DNA from: DATHTS01 sp041940425
GTDB lineage: Bacteria; Acidobacteriota; Blastocatellia; Pyrinomonadales; Pyrinomonadaceae
Reading direction: 5' to 3'
Assembly (NCBI GenBank): GCA_041940425.1
Contig: JBGTSF010000017.1
Span: 5,640 to 69,639 of the forward strand
Length of the DNA: 64,000 bases
A program made the position numbers and the translations under genes. The notes under the pieces were generated by a model that saw only the letters and a program-made list of their open reading frames with translations, did no database searches and was not told the DNA's origin. Below are positions 25,223 to 33,302 of the stretch, one piece after another; positions within the stretch are counted from its first letter, which is position 1, and every line of letters begins with the position of its first letter.

Positions 25223-25322
25223 GTCATTGGTCATTAGTCCTTTGTCCTTAGTTGGTTGAATTTTAACTGTGAACTCAATTTTTACTCAATCAGCAAAGGA
25301 CAAAGGACAAAGGACAAAGGAC
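25223..25322. repeat. Two-armed heptanucleotide repeat between wecC and wecB
   Basis: GTCATTG, GTCATTA, GTCCTTT, GTCCTTA (25223-25250) face four exact AAAGGAC units (25295-25322), giving a self-complementary hairpin. The right arm ends 3 bp before the wecB start. Confidence 0.9.
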
Positions 25323-25325
25323 TAA

Positions 25326-26420
25326 ATGCAAAAAATCCTGAATATTGTCGGCGCGCGACCGAATTTTATGAAGGTTGCGCCGATCGTCCGCGAGATGAAG
25401 CGGCGCGAAACGGAATTTTTGCCGCTCATTGTCCATACCGGACAGCACTACGACGCGGCGATGTCGGATTCTTTTTTTCGTGATCTCGGAATCCCAAAGC
25501 CCGATCATCATCTCGAAGTCGGTTCGCACTCGCACACGGTTCAGACGGCGAAAATAATGCTGGCATTCGAGCCGGTCGTTTTAGAGGAAAAGCCGGATTG
25601 GGTTTTGGTCGTCGGCGATGTCAATTCGACGATCGCCTGCGCTCTGGTTTGTGCGAAATTAGGCGTTCGCGTGGCGCATGTCGAAGCCGGACTTCGCTCG
25701 CACGATAGAACGATGCCCGAAGAGATCAACCGCATTCTGACCGATGCGATCTCCGATCTGCTTTTGACGACATCCGAGGACGCGGACGAAAATCTGAAAG
25801 CCGAAGGCATTGCCGAAGATAAAATAAAATTTGTCGGCAATGTGATGATTGATTCGCTGTTTTATAATCTGGAAAAATCGAAAAGTTCAATTGTTCGCAA
25901 AGATTTGGGCTTGACGGAAAACGAATACGCGGTTTTAACGCTTCATCGCCCGTCGAATGTTGACGAGCAGGAAATTTTGACGGGCTTGCTCGACGCGATC
26001 GCGGCGGTCGGCGGAAAAATTCCGGTAATTTTTCCCGTTCACCCGCGAACGCGGCACAACATCGAACAATTCGGTCTTGCCGAACGGATCAAAAATTCGA
26101 ATATTTGCCTCATCGAACCGCTCGGTTATCTCGATTTTATGCGTCTGTATTCGGGAGCGCGCATCGTTCTGACCGATTCGGGCGGTCTTCAGGAAGAAAC
26201 GACCGCGCTCGGCATTCCGTGTCTGACTTTGAGAAAAAACACCGAACGCCCGATCACAATTGAATTGGGAACAAATCAACTCGTCGGCACGAATCCCGAA
26301 AAGATCAAACAAGCCGCTTTTGAAATTTTGGAAAACGATTCAAAGCTAGACGCAAAAATCCCGCCTCTCTGGGACGGACACACGGCGGAACGCATCTGCG
26401 ACGCACTATCAGAAAATTAG
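25326..26420 (+). CDS. wecB: UDP-N-acetylglucosamine 2-epimerase (non-hydrolysing)
   Basis: WecB interconverts UDP-GlcNAc and UDP-ManNAc. The 364-residue product has the N-terminal VGARPNFMKVAPI motif, GDVNSTIACALVCAKLGV and HVEAGLRSHDRTMPEEINR with the catalytic acidic residues, then HRPSNVDE, FPVHPRTR, and the UDP-binding DSGGLQEETTALGIP near the C terminus. Its length is that of the family. It lies just downstream of the dehydrogenase and should be co-transcribed with it, completing the route UDP-GlcNAc to UDP-ManNAc to UDP-ManNAcA. Confidence 0.95.
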   Translation: MQKILNIVGARPNFMKVAPIVREMKRRETEFLPLIVHTGQHYDAAMSDSFFRDLGIPKPDHHLEVGSHSHTVQTAKIMLAFEPVVLEEKPDWVLVVGDVNSTIACALVCAKLGVRVAHVEAGLRSHDRTMPEEINRILTDAISDLLLTTSEDADENLKAEGIAEDKIKFVGNVMIDSLFYNLEKSKSSIVRKDLGLTENEYAVLTLHRPSNVDEQEILTGLLDAIAAVGGKIPVIFPVHPRTRHNIEQFGLAERIKNSNICLIEPLGYLDFMRLYSGARIVLTDSGGLQEETTALGIPCLTLRKNTERPITIELGTNQLVGTNPEKIKQAAFEILENDSKLDAKIPPLWDGHTAERICDALSEN

Positions 26421-26494
26421 CCACGAACAAACACGAAAGAACACGAAAGAATTTTTAAATTATTTTTCGTGTCTGTTTGTGTTTGTTCGTGGCT
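26421..26494. repeat. Imperfect inverted repeat between wecB and the rhodanese gene
   Basis: A left arm built of ACGAACAAACACGAAAGAACACG-like units and a right arm CGTGTCTGTTTGTGTTTGTTCGTGG are complementary over about 31 bp with a few mismatches. It lies between convergent genes and uses the same unit family as the repeat at 28490. Confidence 0.85.
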
Positions 26495-26504
26495 AATTCA
26501 GTTT

Positions 26505-26981
26505 CTATTCGCTTTTGCCCATCGGGTAACCCGCGTCTCTCCATGCTTGAGTTCCGCCGACGAGTGCATAAGCATTTCCGATTCCTTTTTCTTTTAATTT
26601 AGCAACCAAACTGGCGCTGGAATGTTCGTTCGGTCAGGAACAGTAAACGATGAGTTTTTTGTCCTTTGGAAGGTCTTTGTATTTCGCTTCGAAAGACTCG
26701 ATCGGCAGATTGAACGCGCCTTTGATGTGATCCATTTTGTATGAAGATTCGGCGCGCGTGTCCACGAAAACCGCGTTGCCCGCGTCGAAATCCTTTTTCG
26801 CTTCTTCGAGCGTGATGCGCGGCGCGTCGTCTTTATGTCCGTGTTCGTCCGTCTTCGGCGCGGACGTGGTGTTTGTCGCTGTCGCTTGTTCCGTCTTCAC
26901 CGGTTCGTCGGCGGTTTGACAAGCGGTCAAAATGCCCAAACCGAAAAACAGTGCGGCGAGCATCATTAAATTAAATCGCAT
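26505..26981 (-). CDS. Rhodanese-like lipoprotein with in-frame UGA (candidate selenoprotein)
   Basis: The frame opens at 26981 with a lipoprotein signal (lipobox LTAC, Cys21), has a His/Asp-rich linker, and continues as a rhodanese domain: VFVDTRAESSYKMDHIKGAFNLPI, then KLIVYCS followed by TGA at 26636-26634. Reading through the TGA, the frame stays open for 42 residues that complete the fold (PNEHSSASLVAKLKEKG, then ALVGGTQAWRDAGYPM) to TAG at 26507-26505. The full product is 158 residues. The UGA falls in the active-site loop at the second Cys of the C-x-C-P-N-E pattern known in related rhodaneses, giving C-S-U-P-N-E. A small hairpin follows it. The alternatives are a TGC-to-TGA nonsense mutation or sequencing error; ending at UGA would leave a truncated inactive 115-residue form. 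Confidence 0.7.
26601..26618 (-). promoter_or_regulatory. Candidate bacterial SECIS hairpin in the rhodanese gene
   Basis: In the mRNA, starting 16 nt after the UGA, AGCGCCA pairs with UGGUUGCU (one bulged U) around a GUU loop. The loop starts 22-23 nt after the UGA, inside the distance window of bacterial SECIS elements, which need a G at the start of a small apical loop. An overlapping alternative stem (ACCGAAC with GUUUGGU) begins right at the UGA. Structure inferred by eye, not by folding. Confidence 0.35.
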
Positions 26982-26999
26982 TAAATTCCTCCAAATTGG

Positions 27000-27064
27000 T
27001 GATTGGTAATTAGTAATTGGTAATTAGCTAAAAACCAATTACCAATTACTAATTACCAGTTACC
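27000..27064. repeat. Two-armed heptanucleotide repeat between the rhodanese gene and purF
   Basis: GGTAATT/AGTAATT units on the left and ACCAATT, ACCAATT, ACTAATT, ACCAGTT on the right are in exact period 7 and complementary. The repeat reaches the purF stop codon. Confidence 0.88.
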
Positions 27065-28462
27065 TTAACTATTATCAATCGTCGGCTCGCCGCCCGCAAC
27101 TATTGTCGGGTATTTTCCGTTCCAACAGGCGACGCACGCCGAATCTTTTTCCAAACCGATCGCTTTGAGCATTCCTTCCATCGAAAGATAGCCTAAGCTG
27201 TCGGCTTCGATATAGCGGCAGACTTCCTCGACGGACATCTGCGCGGCGATCAAATCGGCTTTGCGCGGCGTGTCAACTCCGTAATAGCACGGGCTGACGG
27301 TCGGCGGGCAGGAAATTCGCATATGAACTTCGCGCGCTCCGGCTTCGCGCACCATCTCGACGATCTTTTTCGAGGTCGTGCCGCGCACGATCGAATCGTC
27401 AACCAGCACGACTCGTCTGCCCTGAATCAAATCTTTGATCGGATTTAATTTCAAACGCACGCCGAATGAGCGGATGTTCTGCGACGGCTCGATAAACGTC
27501 CTGCCGATGTAATGATTGCGGATGATCGCCTGCCGAAAGCTGATGCCCGACTGCGCCGAATAACCGATCGCCGCCGCCACGCCCGAATCGGGAACGGGAA
27601 CAACGAGATCGGCTTCGACCGGATGCTCGACCGCAAGTTGTCTGCCCATTAAATGCCGCGATTGATTGACCGAAATGCCGTAAATGATCGAATCGGGACG
27701 CGAAAAATAAACGTGTTCAAATGCACAAACCGCTTTTTGTTTTTTCTCGAACGGGAACGACGAATGCAGACCGTCCGCGTCTATGACGAGCATCTCGCCC
27801 GCTTCGACCTCGCGCACATATTCGGCATCAATCAGATCGAAGGCGCAGGTTTCGCTGGCGACGCACCACGCGTTTTTCAATTTTCCCAGAACCATCGGGC
27901 GAAATCCGCGCGCGTCGCGCACGGCGATCAATGCGTCGGGCGTTAAAAAAAGAAGCGAAAACGCGCCTTCGGTGTCCTGCAAAACTTGAGCGATTGCTTC
28001 GATAGGATTTTCCGCTTCCGTTCTGGCAATCGAATGCAAAATGGTTTCCGTGTCGGAAGTCGAAGAAAAGATCGCGCCCGCTTTTTCCAGTTCTTCACGC
28101 TTTTGATTCGCAAACGGCAGATTCCCGTTATGACAGACCGCGATTTGCCCGTGCTGGCAGGTTACGGAAAACGGTTGAACTTCCTTGATCGTGGATTTCC
28201 CGGCGGTCGAATAGCGCGTATGCCCGATCGCGCTTTTTCCTCTGAGATTTCTTAAAACGTCTTCGCTCAAAACATCCGCCACCAGACCGATCGAGCGAAA
28301 CTGGTGCAGATCGCGCCCGTCGGATGAGACAATGCCGCACGCTTCCTGCCCGCGATGCTGCAGCGCGAACAGCCCCAATTGCGTTATCGTCGAGGCTTCG
28401 TGATGTCCGAAGATGCCGAAAATGCCGCATTCTTCTTTGAATTTGTCGAGAATAAAACTCAT
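27065..28462 (-). CDS. purF: Amidophosphoribosyltransferase
   Basis: PurF makes phosphoribosylamine from PRPP and glutamine, the first step of purine synthesis. The 465-residue product has an 11-residue propeptide before the nucleophile Cys12 (KEECGIFGIFG), the glutaminase domain with GHTRYSTAG and CHNGN, and the PRPP loop VVLVDDSIVRGTTSKK. Cysteines in VCAFEHVYFSRPDS, SPCYYGVD and ACVACWNGKYP match the four ligands of the [4Fe-4S] (Bacillus-type) enzymes. So a processed, iron-sulfur PurF is expected. It stands without other pur genes here. Confidence 0.95.
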   Translation of the reverse strand: MSFILDKFKEECGIFGIFGHHEASTITQLGLFALQHRGQEACGIVSSDGRDLHQFRSIGLVADVLSEDVLRNLRGKSAIGHTRYSTAGKSTIKEVQPFSVTCQHGQIAVCHNGNLPFANQKREELEKAGAIFSSTSDTETILHSIARTEAENPIEAIAQVLQDTEGAFSLLFLTPDALIAVRDARGFRPMVLGKLKNAWCVASETCAFDLIDAEYVREVEAGEMLVIDADGLHSSFPFEKKQKAVCAFEHVYFSRPDSIIYGISVNQSRHLMGRQLAVEHPVEADLVVPVPDSGVAAAIGYSAQSGISFRQAIIRNHYIGRTFIEPSQNIRSFGVRLKLNPIKDLIQGRRVVLVDDSIVRGTTSKKIVEMVREAGAREVHMRISCPPTVSPCYYGVDTPRKADLIAAQMSVEEVCRYIEADSLGYLSMEGMLKAIGLEKDSACVACWNGKYPTIVAGGEPTIDNS

Positions 28463-28489
28463 CTGCTTTTATTTTGCCACAAAAAAGAA

Positions 28490-28566
28490 TCAGCCACGAA
28501 CAGACACGAAACTTCACGAAAAATAATAGAAAAATTTTCGTGTTCTTTCGTGTTTGTTCGCGGCTA
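28490..28566. repeat. Imperfect inverted repeat between purF and fahA
   Basis: The left arm GCCACGAACAGACACGAAAC and the right arm TTCGTGTTCTTTCGTGTTTG-CGCGGC are complementary with a few mismatches. The unit is the same as at 26421. It sits upstream of purF and directly downstream of fahA. Confidence 0.82.
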
Positions 28567-28572
28567 TAAAAT

Positions 28573-29901
28573 TTAATTGGCTGGCACGATGCGCCCGCGG
28601 CACGTCCCGAAACCGATTCGGCGGAAGCCTTCTTTTTCGCAGAAGCCTTTCATAATAATTTCGTCGCCGTTTTCGAGAAATTTGCGCGTTTCGCCCGACG
28701 GTAATTCGACGGGTTCTGCGCCGCGTTTTGTAATTTCCAAAAGACAGCCGCGCTCGGAATCTTCCTTGCCGGAAACCGTTCCGGTCGCCATCAGATCGCC
28801 GGTGTTTAGATTACAACCGTTCGAAGCGTGATGCGTCAGCATTTGTCCGATTGTCCAATATAAATCTTTTAAATTTGAACGCGACAGCAGGAAAGGCTCG
28901 ATATTTTCCGAGCGCATTTTTTCGGTTTGAATATAAACATCGAGTTTGATGTCGAGTCCGCCGCTCTTTTCGTTTTCTTCACTTGCCAGATAATCGAGCG
29001 GTTGCGGATCGCCTTCTTCGCGTTCGAACGCCGGAACTCTGAACGGCGCGAGAGCTTCCACCGTAACGACGAACGGCGAGACGGTCGTCGCAAAACTCTT
29101 TCCGAGAAAAGGTCCGAGCGGCTGATATTCCCAGCCCTGTATGTCGCGCGCCGACCAGTCGTTGACCAAACACAGACCGAAAATATGTTCTTCCGCGTTT
29201 TTTATATCAATCGTTTCGCCGAGATCGTTGCCCTTGCCGACGAAAAAACCGACTTCCATTTCATAATCCAGAGCCTTTGACGGAATATAGACGGGCGGCG
29301 CGTTTTCATCCGAACGATTCTGTCCTTTCGGGCGAATAATTTCCTCGCCGGAAACGACAATAGAAGAAGCGCGTCCGTGATAACCGATCGGAATCCATTT
29401 GTAATTCGGCATCAGAGGATTGTCGGGACGAAACAGTTTGCCGACATTCGTCGCGTGATAGATCGAGCAGTAAAAATCTGTGTAATCGCCGATATGCGCG
29501 GGAACGTAAAATTCGGCTTCGTCCATCGGAACCAAATTGCGTTCGACCTTTTTCCGCGTTTCTTCGTCCGCCGATTCGGAAAGGATTTCGGTCAGACGTT
29601 TGCGAAACGCGCTCTGCAAATTCGCATTTTTCCGCATCACGGAATGGTCGAGACAGTAATTGTCCGCCGCGACCGCGATCTGGAAAGATTCGTCGTCGAA
29701 CAGGCAGTTTTCATACGCCGAATAAATATCCAAAACATATTCGCCGATTGCCACGCCGACGCGCATATTTTCGTATGTGCAGGAACGCGAAAAAACGCAG
29801 AACGGCAGATTTTGAATCGGAAAATCCGTGTCGGGCGCGTTTGCCGATTCGATCCAGCTTTTGAGATTTTGGTCGTGTGTGTCGTTGATTTCGTAAGTCA
29901 T
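28573..29901 (-). CDS. fahA: Fumarylacetoacetase
   Basis: FahA splits fumarylacetoacetate to fumarate and acetoacetate, the last step of tyrosine breakdown. The 442-residue product has the N-terminal SH3-like domain, then GDYTDFYCSIYHATNVG (catalytic Asp and His), RPDNPLMPNYKWIPIGYHGRAS, DYEMEVGFFVGKGNDLG with metal-binding Glu, NDWSARDIQGWEYQPLGPFLGKSFATTVSPFVV, and GTVSGKEDSERG. The length fits the family. It belongs with hmgA, hppD and phhA further right on the same strand. Confidence 0.95.
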   Translation of the reverse strand: MTYEINDTHDQNLKSWIESANAPDTDFPIQNLPFCVFSRSCTYENMRVGVAIGEYVLDIYSAYENCLFDDESFQIAVAADNYCLDHSVMRKNANLQSAFRKRLTEILSESADEETRKKVERNLVPMDEAEFYVPAHIGDYTDFYCSIYHATNVGKLFRPDNPLMPNYKWIPIGYHGRASSIVVSGEEIIRPKGQNRSDENAPPVYIPSKALDYEMEVGFFVGKGNDLGETIDIKNAEEHIFGLCLVNDWSARDIQGWEYQPLGPFLGKSFATTVSPFVVTVEALAPFRVPAFEREEGDPQPLDYLASEENEKSGGLDIKLDVYIQTEKMRSENIEPFLLSRSNLKDLYWTIGQMLTHHASNGCNLNTGDLMATGTVSGKEDSERGCLLEITKRGAEPVELPSGETRKFLENGDEIIMKGFCEKEGFRRIGFGTCRGRIVPAN

Positions 29902-29940
29902 AATAAATTTGTATCAAAATAAAATTCAATTGCAATTAGC

Positions 29941-30101
29941 CTGCACAAAGTATTCCGCACACTGCACAAACCTGTCTGCACGCTGTACAGACCGATCTAC
30001 ACTCTGCACAAAGCGGTCTGCACGCCGCACGAACCGGTCTGCACTGTGGACGAAGCGGCTTGCACACTGTGCGAAGCGGTCTGCACGGCGCACGGAGCGT
30101 T
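29941..30101. repeat. Array of 23 heptamers forming 21-bp tandem units
   Basis: 161 bp divide exactly into 23 heptamers. From 29976 on they form 21-bp higher-order units of the type CTGCACG-CYGCACG-AACCGGT (29976, 29997, 30018, 30039, 30060, 30081), with 60-80 percent similarity by eye. The array ends one base before the stop codon of the reverse-strand gene at 30102. CTGCAC and GTGCAG are reverse complements, so the array can fold on itself. Open frames run through it on both strands only because 21 is a multiple of 3. Confidence 0.9.
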
Positions 30102-31007
30102 TTACAATAAATTCAAATCCTGCAAATCCTCGATCGGTTCGGTGAACGAACATGAGCCGAACGAAATGATATTCAAATTTCTGACGCGCTCTAATTGCGA
30201 ATTATTCAAAAAATGCTCGTTGCGCCACCACACGCCGGTTTCGTCGAACGTAAAACTTTCCGCCGATTCGTCTTCTAAAATTTCTTCCAAAACCGACGGC
30301 TTAAACCCGTAACGCGCGAAAGCGGTCGTCAGAAACATATTCAGAAAACCGTTCATCGTGCCTTCGGGCGCGTCCGGCTCATACGTCAAAGGCTTAAAAC
30401 AGCGAAGCGGATGATGAAGTCCGGCGGTGCATTTGAACGGCACGTTTGCCGCGAGACAGGTGCGGATAAAACGGATGATCGAGCGCGTCGGCGGATATAA
30501 ATCTTCGGTTACGCCGCCCGTTCTGATCTTTGCCCTTTGCCCGCGAATCGCCAGCGCGCAGACGAGATCCGCCAGACGCTCGTCGAGCGGAAGCTCGAAA
30601 TACGCCGTCAAACCGGGCGGCAGAGCGTTGACCGTATTTTCAATTTTCGATTCGGTCGTCGCGCGGACTTCCAGAACGTCGCCGACGACACGCGAAGAAT
30701 TCCGCGCATTAAAATCTTCGATCCGCCGCAGCGTGTCATAAATATCTTCGCCCGCCAGAACCGACAAACGCCAGACTTCGCCGCCCTCATCGCGCGAGAT
30801 GAAATCTTCCGCGCTCTCCAAAAACTCGTCCAATCGCGCCGCCGGAAGCACGAAACGCGAAAGCATCCAATTGTAATTGCTGTTTTTGTACGCCGCGTAA
30901 TTGATAACGGCTTGGGACATCGAAACCTGCGACGGCGGAAAAAGCCCCGCGTAATCAATGATGTCGGAGAGCAATGCGCGGACTGATTCTTTTATGTTTT
31001 CGATCAT
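30102..31007 (-). CDS. Conserved hypothetical protein (301 residues)
   Basis: A soluble 301-residue protein starting MIENIKESVRALLSDIIDYAGLFPPSQVSM and containing LDERLADLVCALAIRGQRAKIRTGGVTEDLYPP, CLAANVPFKCTAGLHHPLR, and GFLNMFLTTAFARYG. The GG-T and CTAGLHH patterns suggest a TIM-barrel-like active site. I do not recognise a named family. It is in the aromatic-catabolism region, between fahA and hmgA and 4 bp-overlapping the Uma2 gene start region, so it may belong to the same transcript. Its role in that pathway is only a guess from position. Confidence 0.6.
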   Translation of the reverse strand: MIENIKESVRALLSDIIDYAGLFPPSQVSMSQAVINYAAYKNSNYNWMLSRFVLPAARLDEFLESAEDFISRDEGGEVWRLSVLAGEDIYDTLRRIEDFNARNSSRVVGDVLEVRATTESKIENTVNALPPGLTAYFELPLDERLADLVCALAIRGQRAKIRTGGVTEDLYPPTRSIIRFIRTCLAANVPFKCTAGLHHPLRCFKPLTYEPDAPEGTMNGFLNMFLTTAFARYGFKPSVLEEILEDESAESFTFDETGVWWRNEHFLNNSQLERVRNLNIISFGSCSFTEPIEDLQDLNLL

Positions 31008-31621
31008 TCGGAGTCAATTAGTTCAAATCTGTAACGGCTGTCAATTTCGGGAAATTCGACCGCTTCATAAAGTTCCTTCAATTCCATTTCACAATCGAGC
31101 GAGGCGAGATGAAATTTATCGTTGATGTCGTTGTATTCGCGGTTCAGCCAATTGTTTTCCTCCTGTTTGATAAACTGCGAAACGTGCGGGCGGTCTTGGG
31201 CGATTAAAATATACTCGGTAAAACTCTCGATTGATTTGTAATATGTAAATTTGTAGCCGCGATCAAAATCGGCGGTCGAATCGGAGAGAACTTCGACAAT
31301 TAACTGAGGATTGACAAATATTTCCTGATTGACGAGTTTTTCAAAAATAGGCTTTCCGCACAAAGCCGATAAATCGGGATAACGATACGGCGGATAAGCC
31401 GGAACGCCGACGCGCATATCAGACGGGAAGACTTCACAACTGCGTCCGCGAAGTTTGTTTGTCAAAGCGGTAAGCGCATTTCTCAGAATCCGATTATGAC
31501 TAACACTCGCTCCGGCAAGCGTAAAAATATGCCCGTCCCAGAACTCGATCTTTTCCTCGCTGTTATGATCGAGTTCGAGATATTCTTCAAGCGTATAAAT
31601 TTGATTCTTTATCGCACGCAC
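31004..31621 (-). CDS. Uma2 family endonuclease (DUF820)
   Basis: The 205-residue product has the Uma2 pattern: YTLEEYLELDHNSEEKIEFWDGHIFTLAGAS, HNRILRNALTALTNKLRG, then RYPDLSALCGKP, PQLIVEVLSDSTADFDRGYKFTYYKSI and EYILIAQDRPHVSQF. The D, EV and K residues form the PD-(D/E)XK core. Uma2 genes are abundant in cyanobacteria and some soil bacteria; they are presumed nucleases, sometimes mobile, without a settled role. The gene overlaps the hypothetical gene by 4 bp and follows hmgA by 2 bp. Confidence 0.85.
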   Translation of the reverse strand: MRAIKNQIYTLEEYLELDHNSEEKIEFWDGHIFTLAGASVSHNRILRNALTALTNKLRGRSCEVFPSDMRVGVPAYPPYRYPDLSALCGKPIFEKLVNQEIFVNPQLIVEVLSDSTADFDRGYKFTYYKSIESFTEYILIAQDRPHVSQFIKQEENNWLNREYNDINDKFHLASLDCEMELKELYEAVEFPEIDSRYRFELIDSE

Positions 31622-31623
31622 CT

Positions 31624-32928
31624 TTACATCTTAAAATTCTTTTTCAGTTTTTGCCAGACCTCGAAATATTCGTGTTGAAGTTCGCTTGTTTCCATCGCAA
31701 ATTTTGTAGGACGAATGATGTAGCGCGACTCGAACATAAACGCCATCGTTCCCTCTAACTTTTGCGGTTTCAGATCGGCGTTCGACGCTTTTTCAAACGC
31801 ATCGAGATCAGGTCCGTGCGCCGACATCTGATTGTGAAGCGAGCCGCCGCCCGCGACAAAACCTTCTTCCTTCGCGTCATATTGCCCGTAGCACAAGCCC
31901 ATATATTCGCTCATAATATTGCGGTGATACCACGGCGGGCGAAATGTATTTTCGGCAACCAGCCAGCGGTCGGGGAAAATCACGAAATCGCAATTCGCCG
32001 TTCCGTGTTCGGATGAAGGCGAAGTCAGAACCGTGAAAATTGAAGGATCGGGATGATCGAAACTTATCGAACCGATGGTGTTAAATCTTCTTAAATCATA
32101 ACGATACGGCGCGTAGTTTCCGTGCCAGCCGACGACATCGAGCGGCGAATGATCAATCGCGCACGACCAAAGATTGCCGCCGAACTTTGCGACTAATTCA
32201 AACTCGCCGTCCACGTCTTCAAACCACGCCTGCGGAGTTTCAAAATCGCGCGGATTCGCCAAACCGTTCGCGCCGATCGGTCCGAGATCGGGCAAGCGAA
32301 ACTGCTGACCGTAATTTTCGCAGATGTAGCCGCGAGCCTCGCCGTCCGGCAGTTCGACGCGGAATTTTAAACCGCGCGGAATAACGCAAATCTCGCCGGA
32401 TTTTATTTCGATTATTCCGAGTTCGGTCAAAAAACGCACGCGGTTTTTCTCGCCGACAAAAAGCATCTCGCCGTCGGCGTTATAAAAAAACCTTTCGGTC
32501 ATATTTTTGTTGCACGCAAAAATATGCACCGCCATTCCGATCTGAGAAAACGAATCGCCGTTTCCGGCAATCGTCGTCAAACCGTCAATAAAATCCGTTT
32601 CCTTTTCGGGCATCGGCAGAGGATTCCAGCGCAATTGATTCGGCGTGGTTTCGAGTTCATCGAATTTTGAAACGAGTTTTCCGTTATCAATTCGCTCAAA
32701 CGGTTTATGCGTTACCGACGGGCGAATGCGATATGTCCAGGTTCTTTTATTAAACACGCGCGGCGCGGTAAAAGCCGTTCCCGAAAACTGTTCGGCATAA
32801 AGCCCGAGCGGTGCTTTCTGCGGCGAATTCTGCCCGACCGGCAGCGCGCCTTCGACCGCTTCAGTCGCAAACTCGTTGCCGAATCCGCTGTTGTATTTCA
32901 ATTGTTCTTCGCTTGTCGTCGGTGTCAT
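31624..32928 (-). CDS. hmgA: Homogentisate 1,2-dioxygenase
   Basis: HmgA opens the ring of homogentisate to maleylacetoacetate using Fe(II). The 434-residue product starts LKYNSGFGNEFATEAVEGALP, has IRPSVTHKPFERI, VIPRGLKFRVELPDGEARGYICENYGQ-like text, DVVGWHGNYAPYRYDLRRFN, WYHRNIMSEYMGLCYGQYDAKEEGFVAGGGSLHNQMSAHGPD with the metal-binding His/Glu, and MFESRYIIRPTKFA. It is complete. Its start overlaps the stop of the HEPN-like gene by one base. A diverged copy of its first 28 codons lies at 33735-33836. Confidence 0.95.
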   Translation of the reverse strand: MTPTTSEEQLKYNSGFGNEFATEAVEGALPVGQNSPQKAPLGLYAEQFSGTAFTAPRVFNKRTWTYRIRPSVTHKPFERIDNGKLVSKFDELETTPNQLRWNPLPMPEKETDFIDGLTTIAGNGDSFSQIGMAVHIFACNKNMTERFFYNADGEMLFVGEKNRVRFLTELGIIEIKSGEICVIPRGLKFRVELPDGEARGYICENYGQQFRLPDLGPIGANGLANPRDFETPQAWFEDVDGEFELVAKFGGNLWSCAIDHSPLDVVGWHGNYAPYRYDLRRFNTIGSISFDHPDPSIFTVLTSPSSEHGTANCDFVIFPDRWLVAENTFRPPWYHRNIMSEYMGLCYGQYDAKEEGFVAGGGSLHNQMSAHGPDLDAFEKASNADLKPQKLEGTMAFMFESRYIIRPTKFAMETSELQHEYFEVWQKLKKNFKM

Positions 32929-33302
32929 TATTCTTCTGTTTTCTTTTCGATTTGTTCTAAATATTTGAAAGTATTTTCGGCAAGTTTGAATGATTCTTTT
33001 AACAAAATTTCTAAATCTTTTATTTCGGGAAAATAATCCGCCTGAACTCTGTTTCGATGCAGTTCCGAACCTGAAATACTAATTGCTCGAAAAGTTAATC
33101 CTTTATTTTTGTATTCTTCCCAAATCTGCCGATGGGAACTGTCATTTTGCCGAAAAATAAAACCTTCGTCTTCCAAATATAATCTCGCTTTCCAATAAAT
33201 TGCGTAATAAACGCGGCTGATTGCCGTGCGCTTTGCCGCTTCATCTTCGCGTTTACGCAATTCTTCTGCAAGTTTCCGAAAGTCGTTCCAATCAAAAATC
33301 AT
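32928..33302 (-). CDS. HEPN-like protein
   Basis: Using the ATG at 33302 the product is 124 residues: MIFDWNDFRKLAEELRKREDEAAKRTAISRVYYAIYWKARLYLE, a helical DNA-repair/defence HEPN pattern. LHRNRVQADY (about 82-91) matches the R-N-x-A-D-Y motif of HEPN families. An upstream ATG (33365) would read through the preceding gene and is less likely, because ATG 33302 overlaps the preceding stop as ATGA. HEPN proteins are often RNases or toxin halves. The partner is the gene just upstream. Its stop overlaps the hmgA start, so it is coupled to hmgA. Confidence 0.7.
   Translation of the reverse strand: MIFDWNDFRKLAEELRKREDEAAKRTAISRVYYAIYWKARLYLEDEGFIFRQNDSSHRQIWEEYKNKGLTFRAISISGSELHRNRVQADYFPEIKDLEILLKESFKLAENTFKYLEQIEKKTEE

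Noticed and set aside
29941..30101. CRISPR array
   Set aside because: Contiguous 7/21-bp units without unique spacers, and no cas gene in the window.
29909..30153. Open frames on both strands through the tandem array
   Set aside because: The 21-bp period keeps frames open by arithmetic; no start context and no protein-like composition.
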